Assembly (NCBI GenBank): GCA_013330015.1
Contig: DUJC01000001.1
Location: 1 to 11,339, forward strand
DNA from: Candidatus Poseidoniaceae archaeon
GTDB lineage: Archaea > Thermoplasmatota > Poseidoniia > Poseidoniales > Poseidoniaceae
Reading direction: 5' to 3'
DNA length: 11,339 nucleotides
The notes under the pieces were generated by a model. It was not told where the DNA came from. It saw only the letters and a list, made by a program, of their open reading frames with translations, and did no database searches. The position numbers were made by a program, and so were the translations under genes. Positions 1 through 7,670 of this stretch are shown here, piece after piece (positions within the stretch are counted from its first letter, which is position 1; every line of letters starts with the position of its first letter).

Positions 1-116
1 ATCGATCGGTGCTTTGTTTGCGACGCTTTGTACGGGCCTTCTATGTGGCCATGGACAAGGCGCTGCGTCCGCTGCGGCGAGATCAAACCGCGCGAATTCG
101 CTTGAAAATCGGGTGA
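1..116 (+). CDS. Possible 3' end of a plus-strand gene, frame undecided
   Basis: No confident identification. The stretch is somewhat richer in G+C than the rest of the window (about 59% over the first 100 bases) and two plus-strand frames are open from the edge. The frame ending with TGA at 114-116 gives 37 residues with a basic tail (ending ARIRLKIG), which reads like an ordinary protein C-terminus. The frame ending with TGA at 103-105 gives 34 residues containing two CxxC pairs, CFVC and CVRCG, the spacing of a small zinc ribbon. Third-position G+C is similar in both (about 62% and 68%), so composition does not choose between them. If either is real, the gene converges on sdhB, with a hairpin just after it. 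It could also be non-coding. Confidence 0.3.
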   Translation, partial: RSVLCLRRFVRAFYVAMDKALRPLRRDQTARIRLKIG

Positions 117-120
117 TGAT

Positions 121-142
121 CCCAGTGCCTTCGGGCCCTGGG
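121..142. terminator. UUCG-loop hairpin between convergent genes
   Basis: CCCAG at 121-125 pairs with CTGGG at 138-142, and GCC at 127-129 pairs with GGC at 134-136, closing a TTCG tetraloop at 130-133. The only break is the T126/C137 mismatch. The hairpin sits between the possible plus-strand gene end (stop at 105 or 116) and the stop of sdhB at 157-159, where transcripts from both sides would end. UUCG-type loops make very stable RNA hairpins. There is no T-run after it on either strand, so a role in transcript end protection or processing is as likely as intrinsic termination. The structure is seen; the role is inferred. Confidence 0.4.
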
Positions 143-156
143 TGAATCCATATCGC

Positions 157-924
157 TCAGTAACGAACTTTCTGTCGAGTGATGGTTCTCCAAATACGTT
201 GTAGAGGGTCATAATAACGGTCAACAACACGTTCTTTCAACTGGATGATGGCATCATCTGTGATTTGGATTCCTGCAGGACAGACTTCCGTACAGCATCG
301 TGTAATGTTGCAGTATTCAATACCAAATTCCTTCTTGATTTCAGGAACACGATCTTCCGTGTCGAGTGGGTGCATTTCGTATTGTGCAAGACGTACAAGG
401 TTTCGAGGTCCTGCAAAGTCATCGAACATCTGGTGATCTCGAAGGACGTGACATGTGTTGACACACAAGAAGCACTCGATGCATTCACGGAAGTGTTGAA
501 CTCGATCTGCTTCCATTTGGTTGAACTCCCAATCCATTGACTCGGGTCCATCAATTGGTGCAATGCGTTGCGCAACATCGTAGTTCCATGAAACATCTGT
601 AACCAAGTCTTTGATGTGCGGGAAAGTCTTCATCGGTCGAATTTCAATCGGCTTGCCCTCGGGCGTTTCTGCAACAACATCACTCATTCGAGTCATGCAC
701 ATCAAACGTGGTCGTCCATTGATTTCTGCGGAACACGAACCACATTTTCCTGCTTTGCAGTTCCAACGAACAGCCATATCAGGTTCCTGTTCATGCTGAA
801 TACGGTGCATGCAATCGAGTACGACCATGCCCTCATCGAGCGTAATTTCGTACTCCGTTAGAGCGGTCTCACCGTCTTCTCCACGAGCGAGCTTGAACGC
901 TTGCTTCTTTCCTTTGAGGGACAT
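157..924 (-). CDS. sdhB: Succinate dehydrogenase/fumarate reductase iron-sulfur subunit (SdhB)
   Basis: A 255-residue electron-transfer subunit that carries electrons from the SdhA flavin through three Fe-S clusters to the quinone site at the membrane. The N-terminal ferredoxin fold has the [2Fe-2S] ligands C56, C61, C64 and C76 (CKAGKCGSC, then LMC). The C-terminal domain has C148, C151, C154 and C158, then C205, C211 and C215. These match the spacing of the E. coli SdhB [4Fe-4S] and [3Fe-4S] ligands, with an extra C210 beside C211. Two details differ from the common form: the first group ends CH rather than CP, and FL stands where AC or GC is usual. The start overlaps the sdhA stop as TGATG and is preceded by a near-perfect AAGGAGGTGA ribosome-binding site ending six bases before ATG, so translation is coupled to sdhA. 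The length is normal for the family. Whether the enzyme works physiologically as succinate oxidase or fumarate reductase cannot be read from this gene. Confidence 0.97.
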   Translation of the reverse strand: MSLKGKKQAFKLARGEDGETALTEYEITLDEGMVVLDCMHRIQHEQEPDMAVRWNCKAGKCGSCSAEINGRPRLMCMTRMSDVVAETPEGKPIEIRPMKTFPHIKDLVTDVSWNYDVAQRIAPIDGPESMDWEFNQMEADRVQHFRECIECFLCVNTCHVLRDHQMFDDFAGPRNLVRLAQYEMHPLDTEDRVPEIKKEFGIEYCNITRCCTEVCPAGIQITDDAIIQLKERVVDRYYDPLQRIWRTITRQKVRY

Positions 925-2777
925 CAGTCGTCACCTCCTTGTTCTTTGGCACGCTCCGCAATCATGGCTTTGACTTCCTTGATTGCAGCTTGAAGATCAT
1001 CGCGCATCTCTTCGACTGGTTCTTGTCGAATTTTGATTTCACCATCTTCCATCCAGATGATGTTGATCGTCTTGCCCCAGTATTCATCTTCAGGTGTTGG
1101 CATATCATCGCGAGTGTGCCCACCACGACTCTCCTCACGAGTAAGTGCAGCGAGTGCACAAGCACGAGAAACGTCGGCCATGTTGATGAGATCGAGTGCT
1201 TGGTGCCATCCCGAATTGTATCGTCGACTTGTACCTGGGAAGGACTCCATTGCTCGTTCTTTGAATGCAGTGAGGTCAACCAACGCCTCCTCAAGTTCAT
1301 GCTTGGTTCGAATGATTCCAACCTTAAGTTGCATCATTTCACGCATCTCATCGTAAATTATACCCGGATTCTCTCCACCTTCTCGAGCAAATGGTGCAAT
1401 CATATCCTCGATGGCTTTGCTGACTTGTGAACCATCGATGCTTGGTTGGGCCAAATTATTGGCTCGCTTTGCAGCATATTCTCCTGCGCGCTTTCCAAAG
1501 GTGATAAGATCAGACAGCGAATTCCCGCCAAGTCGGTTCGCACCATGCAGCCCAGAAGAGGCTTCACCGCATGCGTAGAGGCCTGGGACTGTGGTTTCCT
1601 GTGACTCTGCGTCGACACGAATACCACCCATGATGTAGTGCGCAGTTGGGCCGACTTCCATAGCGTCCTTTGTAATGTCAACTCCAGCCAATTCCATAAA
1701 TTGGTGATACATGGATGGAAGCTTCTTCTTGATCGCTTCTTCACCACGATGTGAAATGTCGAGGAAGGCGCCACCGTGGGGCGAACCACGGCCTGCTTCA
1801 ACTTCAGCCTTGATGGCCTTTGCGACAACGTCACGTGTCAAAAGTTCAGGAGGTCGTCGAACCGTTGCAAGTTTGCCACTAACAACTTCCTCGACCCATT
1901 GGTCGGCTTCTTCAATTGTTTCAGCGTGGTCACCTTGGAACATTTCTGGAACGTAGTTGAACATGAATCGGTCATCTTCGCTGTTCGTTAACCGACCGCC
2001 TTCACCACGAACACCCTCTGTTACGAGAATCCCACGAACCGAAGGAGGCCAAACCATCCCTGTTGGATGGAACTGGACAAATTCCATATCGCGAAGTTCA
2101 GCACCTGCCCACAGTGCTAGTGCATGACCGTCTCCGGTGTATTCCCACGAGCCAGAGCATACACTCCAGCAGCGGGTGCTTCCTCCTGTTGCGAGAACAA
2201 CAGACTTTGCTGAAAAGGCATGGAAGTCTCCGTCAACACGGGTGTAAGCGACACATCCTGTGACTCGGTCCCCTTCTTTCAAGAGATGGCGAACTGTGTA
2301 TTCCATGAAGATGTCAATGCCTTCATGGATGCCTCGTTCTTGGAGCGTACGGATGATTTCGAGCCCAGTAGCGTCACCAACGTGCGCAAGACGTGGGAAG
2401 GTGTGTCCTCCGAAGTTGCGTTGATTGATCAACTGTTTTCGTGTTCGATCAAAGACTGCGCCCCATTGTTCGAGTTCACGAACTCGATCAGGTGCCTCTT
2501 TTGCATGGAATTCAGCCATTCTCCAGTCCGCAAGCCACTTGCTTCCTTTCATGGTGTCGTGGAAGTGAACCTTCCAATTGTCTCGAGGGTCTGCATTCTG
2601 CAAAGCAGCGGCACAACCACCCTCTGCCATAACCGTGTGTGCCTTGCCGAGGAGTGATTTCGTTATGATGGCAGTTTTAGCACCGCATCGTGCAGCTTCG
2701 ATTGCAGCACGAAGTCCAGCTCCACCTGCTCCAATGACGATAACGTCGTATTCGTGTCTGGTGTAGGGTTCGCTCAT
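924..2777 (-). CDS. sdhA: Succinate dehydrogenase/fumarate reductase flavoprotein subunit (SdhA)
   Basis: The catalytic flavoprotein (617 residues) that interconverts succinate and fumarate with covalently bound FAD. Visible elements, numbered from the chosen start: the Rossmann motif GAGGAG at 16-21; H47 in AHTVMAEGG as the covalent FAD ligand; HPTG with H237; TEG.RGEGG at 253-261; R314 in TRDVVAKA as the likely catalytic proton-shuttle arginine; H379 in HYIMGG; and GLHGANRLGGNS at 408-419 with R414. The 199-218 segment (GGSTRCWSV...TGDGH), followed by FVQFHPTGMVWPPS, resembles actinobacterial Sdh1 as I recall it more than E. coli SdhA. The frame stays open upstream to 2951, but those 58 residues lie within sdhC. 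The ATG at 2777 sits directly before the FAD motif and has GGTGA four bases upstream, whose TGA is the sdhC stop codon. It is the middle gene of an sdhC-sdhA-sdhB unit. Confidence 0.97.
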   Translation of the reverse strand: MSEPYTRHEYDVIVIGAGGAGLRAAIEAARCGAKTAIITKSLLGKAHTVMAEGGCAAALQNADPRDNWKVHFHDTMKGSKWLADWRMAEFHAKEAPDRVRELEQWGAVFDRTRKQLINQRNFGGHTFPRLAHVGDATGLEIIRTLQERGIHEGIDIFMEYTVRHLLKEGDRVTGCVAYTRVDGDFHAFSAKSVVLATGGSTRCWSVCSGSWEYTGDGHALALWAGAELRDMEFVQFHPTGMVWPPSVRGILVTEGVRGEGGRLTNSEDDRFMFNYVPEMFQGDHAETIEEADQWVEEVVSGKLATVRRPPELLTRDVVAKAIKAEVEAGRGSPHGGAFLDISHRGEEAIKKKLPSMYHQFMELAGVDITKDAMEVGPTAHYIMGGIRVDAESQETTVPGLYACGEASSGLHGANRLGGNSLSDLITFGKRAGEYAAKRANNLAQPSIDGSQVSKAIEDMIAPFAREGGENPGIIYDEMREMMQLKVGIIRTKHELEEALVDLTAFKERAMESFPGTSRRYNSGWHQALDLINMADVSRACALAALTREESRGGHTRDDMPTPEDEYWGKTINIIWMEDGEIKIRQEPVEEMRDDLQAAIKEVKAMIAERAKEQGGDD

Positions 2778-2781
2778 TTCT

Positions 2782-3591
2782 TCACCCCACCAAAACGAAG
2801 GCCATGTCACTGATGTGCCCTTTTGCAACTGCGATGGTCCAAAGATCACCAAGGAAAACGAAGCCGAGACTTGCCCAGAACCAGAATCCGTGGGATCGGT
2901 TGAACAAACTAATCCGCTTGAATATGCGACCTCGGAATGCAGAGATTCCACTTACCCACCGGTCAAGGCTGCCACCTGCAAGGTGACGAAGAGCGTGACA
3001 TGATGTTACGTACATGGTCAAGAGGAACGCCTCCGTTGCCATGATGAAGGTTCCCAAGGAGAATCCCCAGCCCGCATCAAAGTGCAACGTATGCGTAACG
3101 TCCCACCACTTGATAATAATGATAATCATCGCGGCATAGAGGAAATAACGGTGGAGATTGTTGAAGATGAACAAACGCTTCTCACCGCCGTAACCGATTC
3201 GTTTGTTGATCTCTGGCTCATCAACCCAACACCCTGTAGGTGATTGGAAAAAGGTTCGATAGTAGACTCGACGCATATAATAGCAGGTTCCTCGGAAACC
3301 AAATGGAATCCATAGAACCAGAATAGCTGCGTTGACCCAACTTGGGTGGTCCCATTCGTTGAGTCCGAACAAACTCCATTCGAGGATATTCGGTGAGAAG
3401 ATTGGAGAGACAACCGTCGAACCTTCGAGTTTGTAGGAGATGCTTTCTGGAAACAGAATCAATCGCCATGCGGTGTAAACGAGCGCAGCGGTAAGAGCAA
3501 GCCCCATCCAAAAGGGTTGAGCCCACCAATTGTCGATTCGATCGGTACGTCCAAGCCCGTTAATCACGGGGAGTTTGATGCCTTCTCCCAT
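2782..3591 (-). CDS. sdhC: Succinate dehydrogenase membrane anchor, five-helix Sdh1-type (SdhC)
   Basis: An integral membrane subunit of 269 residues that should anchor SdhA-SdhB and hold the quinone site. Five hydrophobic helices are visible at about 26-47, 85-104, 146-163, 178-200 and 234-256, so this single protein replaces the usual SdhC/SdhD pair. Local motifs WIPFGFRGTCYY (95-106), NLHRYFLYAA (145-154) and TSCHALRHLAGG (196-207) match what I recall of the actinobacterial Sdh1 anchor. Candidate heme or cluster ligands include H147, H170, H199, H203 and H234, and C103, C121 and C198. The ATG at 3591 was chosen because GGTGA ends four bases before it; an in-frame ATG at 3612 lies in a hairpin loop and adds seven residues. 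It is the first gene of the sdh unit, 115 bases after the aldehyde dehydrogenase. Family identity is secure from context and motifs; heme content and membrane side are not visible. Confidence 0.9.
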   Translation of the reverse strand: MGEGIKLPVINGLGRTDRIDNWWAQPFWMGLALTAALVYTAWRLILFPESISYKLEGSTVVSPIFSPNILEWSLFGLNEWDHPSWVNAAILVLWIPFGFRGTCYYMRRVYYRTFFQSPTGCWVDEPEINKRIGYGGEKRLFIFNNLHRYFLYAAMIIIIIKWWDVTHTLHFDAGWGFSLGTFIMATEAFLLTMYVTSCHALRHLAGGSLDRWVSGISAFRGRIFKRISLFNRSHGFWFWASLGFVFLGDLWTIAVAKGHISDMAFVLVG

Positions 3592-3603
3592 AGATTCACC
3601 CTT

Positions 3604-3618
3604 GCCCCTCATCGGGGC
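3604..3618 (-). promoter_or_regulatory. Hairpin in the sdhC leader, next to its ribosome-binding site
   Basis: GCCCC (3604-3608) and GGGGC (3614-3618) can form a perfect five-pair stem with a five-base loop. On the minus strand the hairpin ends four bases before the GGTGA of sdhC (3596-3600), and its loop contains the alternative ATG at 3612. The position suggests an effect on sdhC translation or on the mRNA 5' end, but five pairs is modest and no regulator can be named. I see no confident TATA box in the 115-base gap, so sdhC may have its own weak promoter or be read from the upstream gene. Confidence 0.3.
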
Positions 3619-3679
3619 TTATTCCTACCCAACAACTAGGGGTCTTTGAGGTTGGCCCTTTGTCCCCTTGCAGCGTTTG

Positions 3680-3700
3680 AAAGAAAACAAAACGCGTTTT
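3680..3700 (-). terminator. T-rich terminator-like element after the aldehyde dehydrogenase gene
   Basis: On the minus strand, six bases after the TAA at 3707-3709, comes the 12-base palindrome AAAACGCGTTTT (3689-3700), followed by TTTTGTTTTCTTTC. Archaeal RNA polymerase terminates at T-rich stretches with little need for a hairpin, so this is a plausible end for the aldehyde dehydrogenase transcript, separating it at least partly from sdhC. The role is inferred from composition and position. Confidence 0.45.
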
Positions 3701-3706
3701 GAACGA

Positions 3707-5362
3707 TTAGACCAATTCGTCCCATCGTACTTCTGCTTCAACCATCTCGATTTCGTCAACATCCATCTGAGCAAGTTGCAATTTTCCAGAGAGTTCGTCG
3801 TTGACAGCATGCCAATAAGAATACGCTTCAATGACCCAAATCCCAGATTCTCGAGTTCCATTGCCGCTTCCCTTGACCCCACCGAACGGAAGGTGTGCTT
3901 CTGCACCGGTTGTGGAATTGTTGATTCCAGTCATTCCAGCCTTGATGCCAGTCTTGAAGCGATAAGCCTCGAGTCGATCATTGGTGTAGATGGCCGAGGA
4001 CAATCCGTAAGGGCTTGCATTGGCCAAGTGAAGTCCATGTTCAAAATCATCAGCTTTGACCAACGTGATTGCGGGTCCGAACATTTCCTCATGGAAACAA
4101 CGCATGTCTTCAGTCACGCCTGCATAGACGTGTGGCCACATGAATACGCCGTCTTCTGCGGTCCCAACAAAGCCTGATGGTTTGTTGTCCGAGGTGATTC
4201 GACCTTCGCCAAAGAGTTTGGTTGCCCCATCTTGTTCGCACATTTGAATGACTTCGAGGAAGTCTTTTGCGTACTTTTCAGAGAGCATTGAACCATACAA
4301 AACCCCCTCGTGTTCTAGGGAATCTCCGATCAACGTCGAGCGGACCTTATCCATTAACTTCGCAACGAATTCATCGTAGATGTCCTTGTGGATGATGAGG
4401 TTTCCAAGCGATGTGCAGCGTTGGCCAGCGGTTCCGAAACCTGCCCAATACGCTCCTTCAACAGCGTTCTCAAGGTTTGCAGATGGCATGATAACAAGTG
4501 GATTCTTTCCACCGAGTTCGAGTGAGCAAGAGACGAGGTTTCTGCCACAAACTTCTCCAATCATCTTTCCAACAGCTGTTGAACCGGTAAAAGAAATCTT
4601 GTTGACACGGCCTTCATCGACAGCGTTGATGAGGTGTTGACCTGCACCACTTCCCTTGCCATGAACGAGGTTGATAACACCATCCGGTAAGCCGGCTTGG
4701 TGCATGATTCGAGCAAGTGCAAACGAAAGCAAAGGAGAGTCTTGAGGTGACTTCCAAACACATGTGTTTCCGCACATGATGGCTGGAATCATCTTCCAGA
4801 ACGGTACAGCGGATGGGAAGTTGCAAGCGTTGATAATTCCACAGACACCGAGCGGTCGTCGATAGGTGAACAATTCCTTGTCAGGCAGTTCAGAGTTGAC
4901 CGTTTGACCGTACAATCGTCGGCCTTCTGATTGGAAGAAGAGGCAAGTGTCGATTGCTTCTTGGATTTCTCCTCCACATTCTTTCAGCGTCTTACCAATT
5001 TCTCGAGCTTGCAAGCGCACAAGATCGTCCTTGTGCTCCATTAACAAACGACCCATGTTTCCAATGATTTGTCCACGGGTTGGTGCTGGTGTGGCAGACC
5101 ATGCAGGGAAGGCAGCATGGGCAGCGTCAAGTGCAGCATCGACATCTACTTTAGTCGACAGGGGAAACGCTCCAAGAACGTCGTTCAGCAATGCAGGGTT
5201 GCGTGATTCAAAGGTTGCACCATCGCTTGAATCGGCCAATTGACCGTTGATGATGTTGAACCCTTTGACGCTCGGGCGATTCTTTGGATTGTTGGCTTCG
5301 AGGAACGTTAAACCTGCTTCAAGTACGTGGACCATGATGCAATCGAGTTCGATTCCCTCCAT
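3707..5362 (-). CDS. NAD(P)-dependent aldehyde dehydrogenase family protein
   Basis: A soluble enzyme of 551 residues oxidising an aldehyde to a carboxylate with NAD(P)+. Numbered from the longer start, the hallmarks are: oxyanion-hole N181 in ACNFPSAVPFW, cofactor-binding K204 in VWKSP, FTGS (258-261), the general base E282 in LELGGKNP, the catalytic C316 in GQRCTS, then EEMFGP and PFGGVKGSG near the C-terminus. All expected residues are present, so it should be active. The substrate is not readable. The sequence has the general look of semialdehyde dehydrogenases (succinate, alpha-ketoglutarate or aminoadipate semialdehyde), and the neighbouring sdh genes make a succinate-yielding reaction attractive, but that is guilt by association. 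The start is uncertain: ATG 5362 is used here, while ATG 5335 would drop nine residues. Neither has a well-spaced ribosome-binding site, which would suit a leaderless mRNA. It is divergent from cdc48. Confidence 0.93.
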   Translation of the reverse strand: MEGIELDCIMVHVLEAGLTFLEANNPKNRPSVKGFNIINGQLADSSDGATFESRNPALLNDVLGAFPLSTKVDVDAALDAAHAAFPAWSATPAPTRGQIIGNMGRLLMEHKDDLVRLQAREIGKTLKECGGEIQEAIDTCLFFQSEGRRLYGQTVNSELPDKELFTYRRPLGVCGIINACNFPSAVPFWKMIPAIMCGNTCVWKSPQDSPLLSFALARIMHQAGLPDGVINLVHGKGSGAGQHLINAVDEGRVNKISFTGSTAVGKMIGEVCGRNLVSCSLELGGKNPLVIMPSANLENAVEGAYWAGFGTAGQRCTSLGNLIIHKDIYDEFVAKLMDKVRSTLIGDSLEHEGVLYGSMLSEKYAKDFLEVIQMCEQDGATKLFGEGRITSDNKPSGFVGTAEDGVFMWPHVYAGVTEDMRCFHEEMFGPAITLVKADDFEHGLHLANASPYGLSSAIYTNDRLEAYRFKTGIKAGMTGINNSTTGAEAHLPFGGVKGSGNGTRESGIWVIEAYSYWHAVNDELSGKLQLAQMDVDEIEMVEAEVRWDELV

Positions 5363-5444
5363 GAAGGCTACGATTCAACCGCATGAGAATTCATCGGGAT
5401 TTTCGTAACTCATGGTTTTAGTACTCTCGGGACTTGGAAGAGAC
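5363..5444. promoter_or_regulatory. Divergent promoter region of the aldehyde dehydrogenase and cdc48 genes
   Basis: These 82 bases separate two genes transcribed in opposite directions, so both promoters must lie in or near them. For cdc48, TTTTAGTA at 5416-5423 is centred about 26 bases before the ATG at 5445. That is the spacing expected between an archaeal TATA box and a transcription start at the ATG, implying a leaderless mRNA, and no GGTGA-type site precedes that ATG. For the minus strand I see no equally good TATA element; ACGAAAATCC near 5396-5405 is a weak candidate. The gene arrangement is seen; the promoter elements are inferred. Confidence 0.4.
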
Positions 5445-7670
5445 ATGTCCGGCGAAGAAAACGAAGTATCTCTACGTGTAGCAAAAGCCATCCCATCCGA
5501 TGTAGGCCATGGTCGAGCACGAATTTCCGGTGAACATGGTCTTGACCTTAAGCCAGGTGATATTGTTGAGATAAAGGGTGAGAAGCGCTCAACAGCAGCC
5601 ATTTACTGGCGAAGCCGTCCAGAGGATTCCAAAATGGACATTGTCCGAATTGATGGTATCATTCGAAAGAACGCAGGTGTGAGTCTGGGCGATCGAGTCA
5701 CGATTGCAAAGGCTGAGGCAAAGGAGTGCACCAAACTGACACTTTCTCCGGTTATGGCCAACAAGCAGAAGGTCAAGTTTGGTCCTGGCATCGAAGGCTT
5801 CGCTCGTCGAGGTCTCTCCAAGCGCCCTGTCATGGCCGGTGACCGCATCTTCATTCCGGGCATGACGCTGTTTGCTGAAGCATTGCCGTTCGCTGTGGTT
5901 CAAACAACGCCCAAAGGGATCGTCAAGGTCACCAGCGATACGGACATCATCATCAAAGACGAAGCGATTGACGACGAAGATGTTGGTCAATCGGAAGGTA
6001 TCACCTACGAGGACGTTGGTGGCATTGGTCAGCAACTGCAAAAGGTTCGCGAAATGATTGAATTGCCACTGAAGCATCCAGAGTTGTTCCGGCGCCTTGG
6101 TATCGACCCACCGAAAGGTGTTCTCCTTCACGGACCGCCTGGTACAGGAAAAACCATGATTGCCAAGGCCGTTGCAACGGAAGTGAACGCTCACTTCAAA
6201 GCCATCAACGGTCCGGAAATTATCTCCAAATATTACGGAGAGTCTGAAAAGCAACTGCGTGAAATTTTCGACGAAGCCAGCGAAAAGGCACCAGCCATCA
6301 TTTTCATCGATGAGATTGACTCGATTTGTCCAAAGCGTGAAGACGTCAGTGGCGAAGTCGAGCGACGCGTCGTTGCTCAAATGTTGACATTGCTCGATGG
6401 AATGCAAGGAAGGGACAACGTCGTTGTCATCGGTGCAACCAACCGTCGAGATGCACTCGACCCGGCACTGCGACGTGGTGGACGTTTCGATCGAGAAATC
6501 GAGATTGGGGTCCCAGACCGTGAGGGTCGAAAGGAGATTATGGAGGTGCACACACGTCAGATGCCAATTGCGGACGACTTCGAAGTCAATTGGGTGCTTG
6601 ACAACACGTACGGATTCGTTGGAGCAGACCTTGCTGCACTTGTTCGTGAAGCTGCCATGAAGGCACTACGACGCTATCTGCCAGAAATCGATCTTGATGA
6701 GGAGACCATTCCTCCCGAAGTCCTTGAGAAGATGGAAGTGAGGATGACCGATTTCCGCGACGCCATCAAGGACATTGAGCCATCTGCTTTGCGTGAAATC
6801 TACGTCGAGGTTCCGGAAATTGCATGGGACGAAGTCGGTGGGCTTGACGAAGTCAAAGATCGACTCAAGGAATCGGTAGAGTGGCCGCTCACCAAGCCTG
6901 AGATTTTCGAGCACTTCAACATCAAACCACCACGAGGTATTGTTTTGTTCGGGGCACCTGGTACTGGTAAGACGCTCCTCGCCAAGGCCATCGCCAACGA
7001 AGCGCAAGCCAACTTCATCTCCATCAAGGGTCCTGAAATGATTTCCAAGTGGGTCGGTGAATCGGAGCGTGGTATTCGAGAGATTTTCAAGAAGGCCAAG
7101 CAATCCTCACCATCCATCATCTTCCTTGACGAGTTTGAGTCCATTGCAAGCATGCGCAACGCATCCAGTGGCGAGGGCAGCGACGTTGGTAACCGTGTTG
7201 TCAACCAACTTCTTGCGAGCATGGACGGTGTCGAATCGCTCGATGGCGTCATCGTTGTTGCCGCAACCAATCGTCCAGAGATGATCGACCCTGCTCTGTT
7301 GCGTAGCGGCCGATTTGAGCGTGTTCTGCACGTGCCTCCGCCAGATGCTGCTGCACGAGAAGCGATTTTCGACATCCATTCAACTGGCATGCCTCTCTCC
7401 AAATTCTCATTGAAAGACCTCCTCTCCAACATGGACGGATTCACCGGTGCGGACATCGAAGCAGTGTGCCGAGAAGCTGCCCTGATCGCCATGCGAGAAG
7501 AGAAGAAGAAGGTCGCAAAGAAGCACTTCGATGAAGCCATTACGCGTGTCCGTCCAACGGTGACGCCAGAGATGCTGGAGTACTACCAGAAGATGGAAAC
7601 TCGATTGACATCAGGACTCTCCAACATCAAGCGAACACGTGACTACGGATTCGGCATGGAAACGATGTGA
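5445..7670 (+). CDS. cdc48: Cdc48/VAT-type AAA+ ATPase with two ATPase rings
   Basis: A cytoplasmic hexameric unfoldase of 741 residues, the archaeal relative of p97/Cdc48. The N-terminal substrate/adaptor domain (about 1-185) begins with the double-psi barrel typical of VAT. D1 has Walker A GPPGTGKT at 230-237, Walker B FIDEID with D289 and E290, sensor N333, and arginine fingers R347 and R350 in GGRFDR. D2 has Walker A GAPGTGKT at 503-510, Walker B FLDEFE with D562 and E563, sensor N609, and R623 and R626 in SGRFER, with Glu where Asp is usual. Both rings look catalytically complete. The C-terminus (FGMETM) lacks the hydrophobic-Tyr-X ending used to dock on the proteasome. The frame opens at 5412, but ATG 5445 gives the family's usual N-terminus and has a TATA-like element at the right distance. 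It heads a plus-strand operon; its TGA overlaps the next gene as GTGA. Confidence 0.97.
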   Translation: MSGEENEVSLRVAKAIPSDVGHGRARISGEHGLDLKPGDIVEIKGEKRSTAAIYWRSRPEDSKMDIVRIDGIIRKNAGVSLGDRVTIAKAEAKECTKLTLSPVMANKQKVKFGPGIEGFARRGLSKRPVMAGDRIFIPGMTLFAEALPFAVVQTTPKGIVKVTSDTDIIIKDEAIDDEDVGQSEGITYEDVGGIGQQLQKVREMIELPLKHPELFRRLGIDPPKGVLLHGPPGTGKTMIAKAVATEVNAHFKAINGPEIISKYYGESEKQLREIFDEASEKAPAIIFIDEIDSICPKREDVSGEVERRVVAQMLTLLDGMQGRDNVVVIGATNRRDALDPALRRGGRFDREIEIGVPDREGRKEIMEVHTRQMPIADDFEVNWVLDNTYGFVGADLAALVREAAMKALRRYLPEIDLDEETIPPEVLEKMEVRMTDFRDAIKDIEPSALREIYVEVPEIAWDEVGGLDEVKDRLKESVEWPLTKPEIFEHFNIKPPRGIVLFGAPGTGKTLLAKAIANEAQANFISIKGPEMISKWVGESERGIREIFKKAKQSSPSIIFLDEFESIASMRNASSGEGSDVGNRVVNQLLASMDGVESLDGVIVVAATNRPEMIDPALLRSGRFERVLHVPPPDAAAREAIFDIHSTGMPLSKFSLKDLLSNMDGFTGADIEAVCREAALIAMREEKKKVAKKHFDEAITRVRPTVTPEMLEYYQKMETRLTSGLSNIKRTRDYGFGMETM

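Noticed and set aside
2778..2951. A longer sdhA start at 2951
   Set aside because: The 58 extra residues overlap the C-terminal helix of sdhC and come before the FAD motif that normally lies close to the N-terminus; ATG 2777 has a ribosome-binding site.
3668..4177. A 169-codon plus-strand frame under the aldehyde dehydrogenase gene
   Set aside because: Antisense to the conserved C-terminal third of that enzyme, with no family resemblance.
5589..6551. A 320-codon open frame on the minus strand inside cdc48
   Set aside because: It runs antisense to a strongly conserved ATPase gene and shows no recognisable domain; low use of Leu/Ser codons that read as stops in antisense explains it.
6800..7540. 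A 246-codon minus-strand frame inside the D2 region of cdc48
   Set aside because: Shadow of the conserved D2 coding sequence, rich in Ser and Arg as antisense frames usually are.
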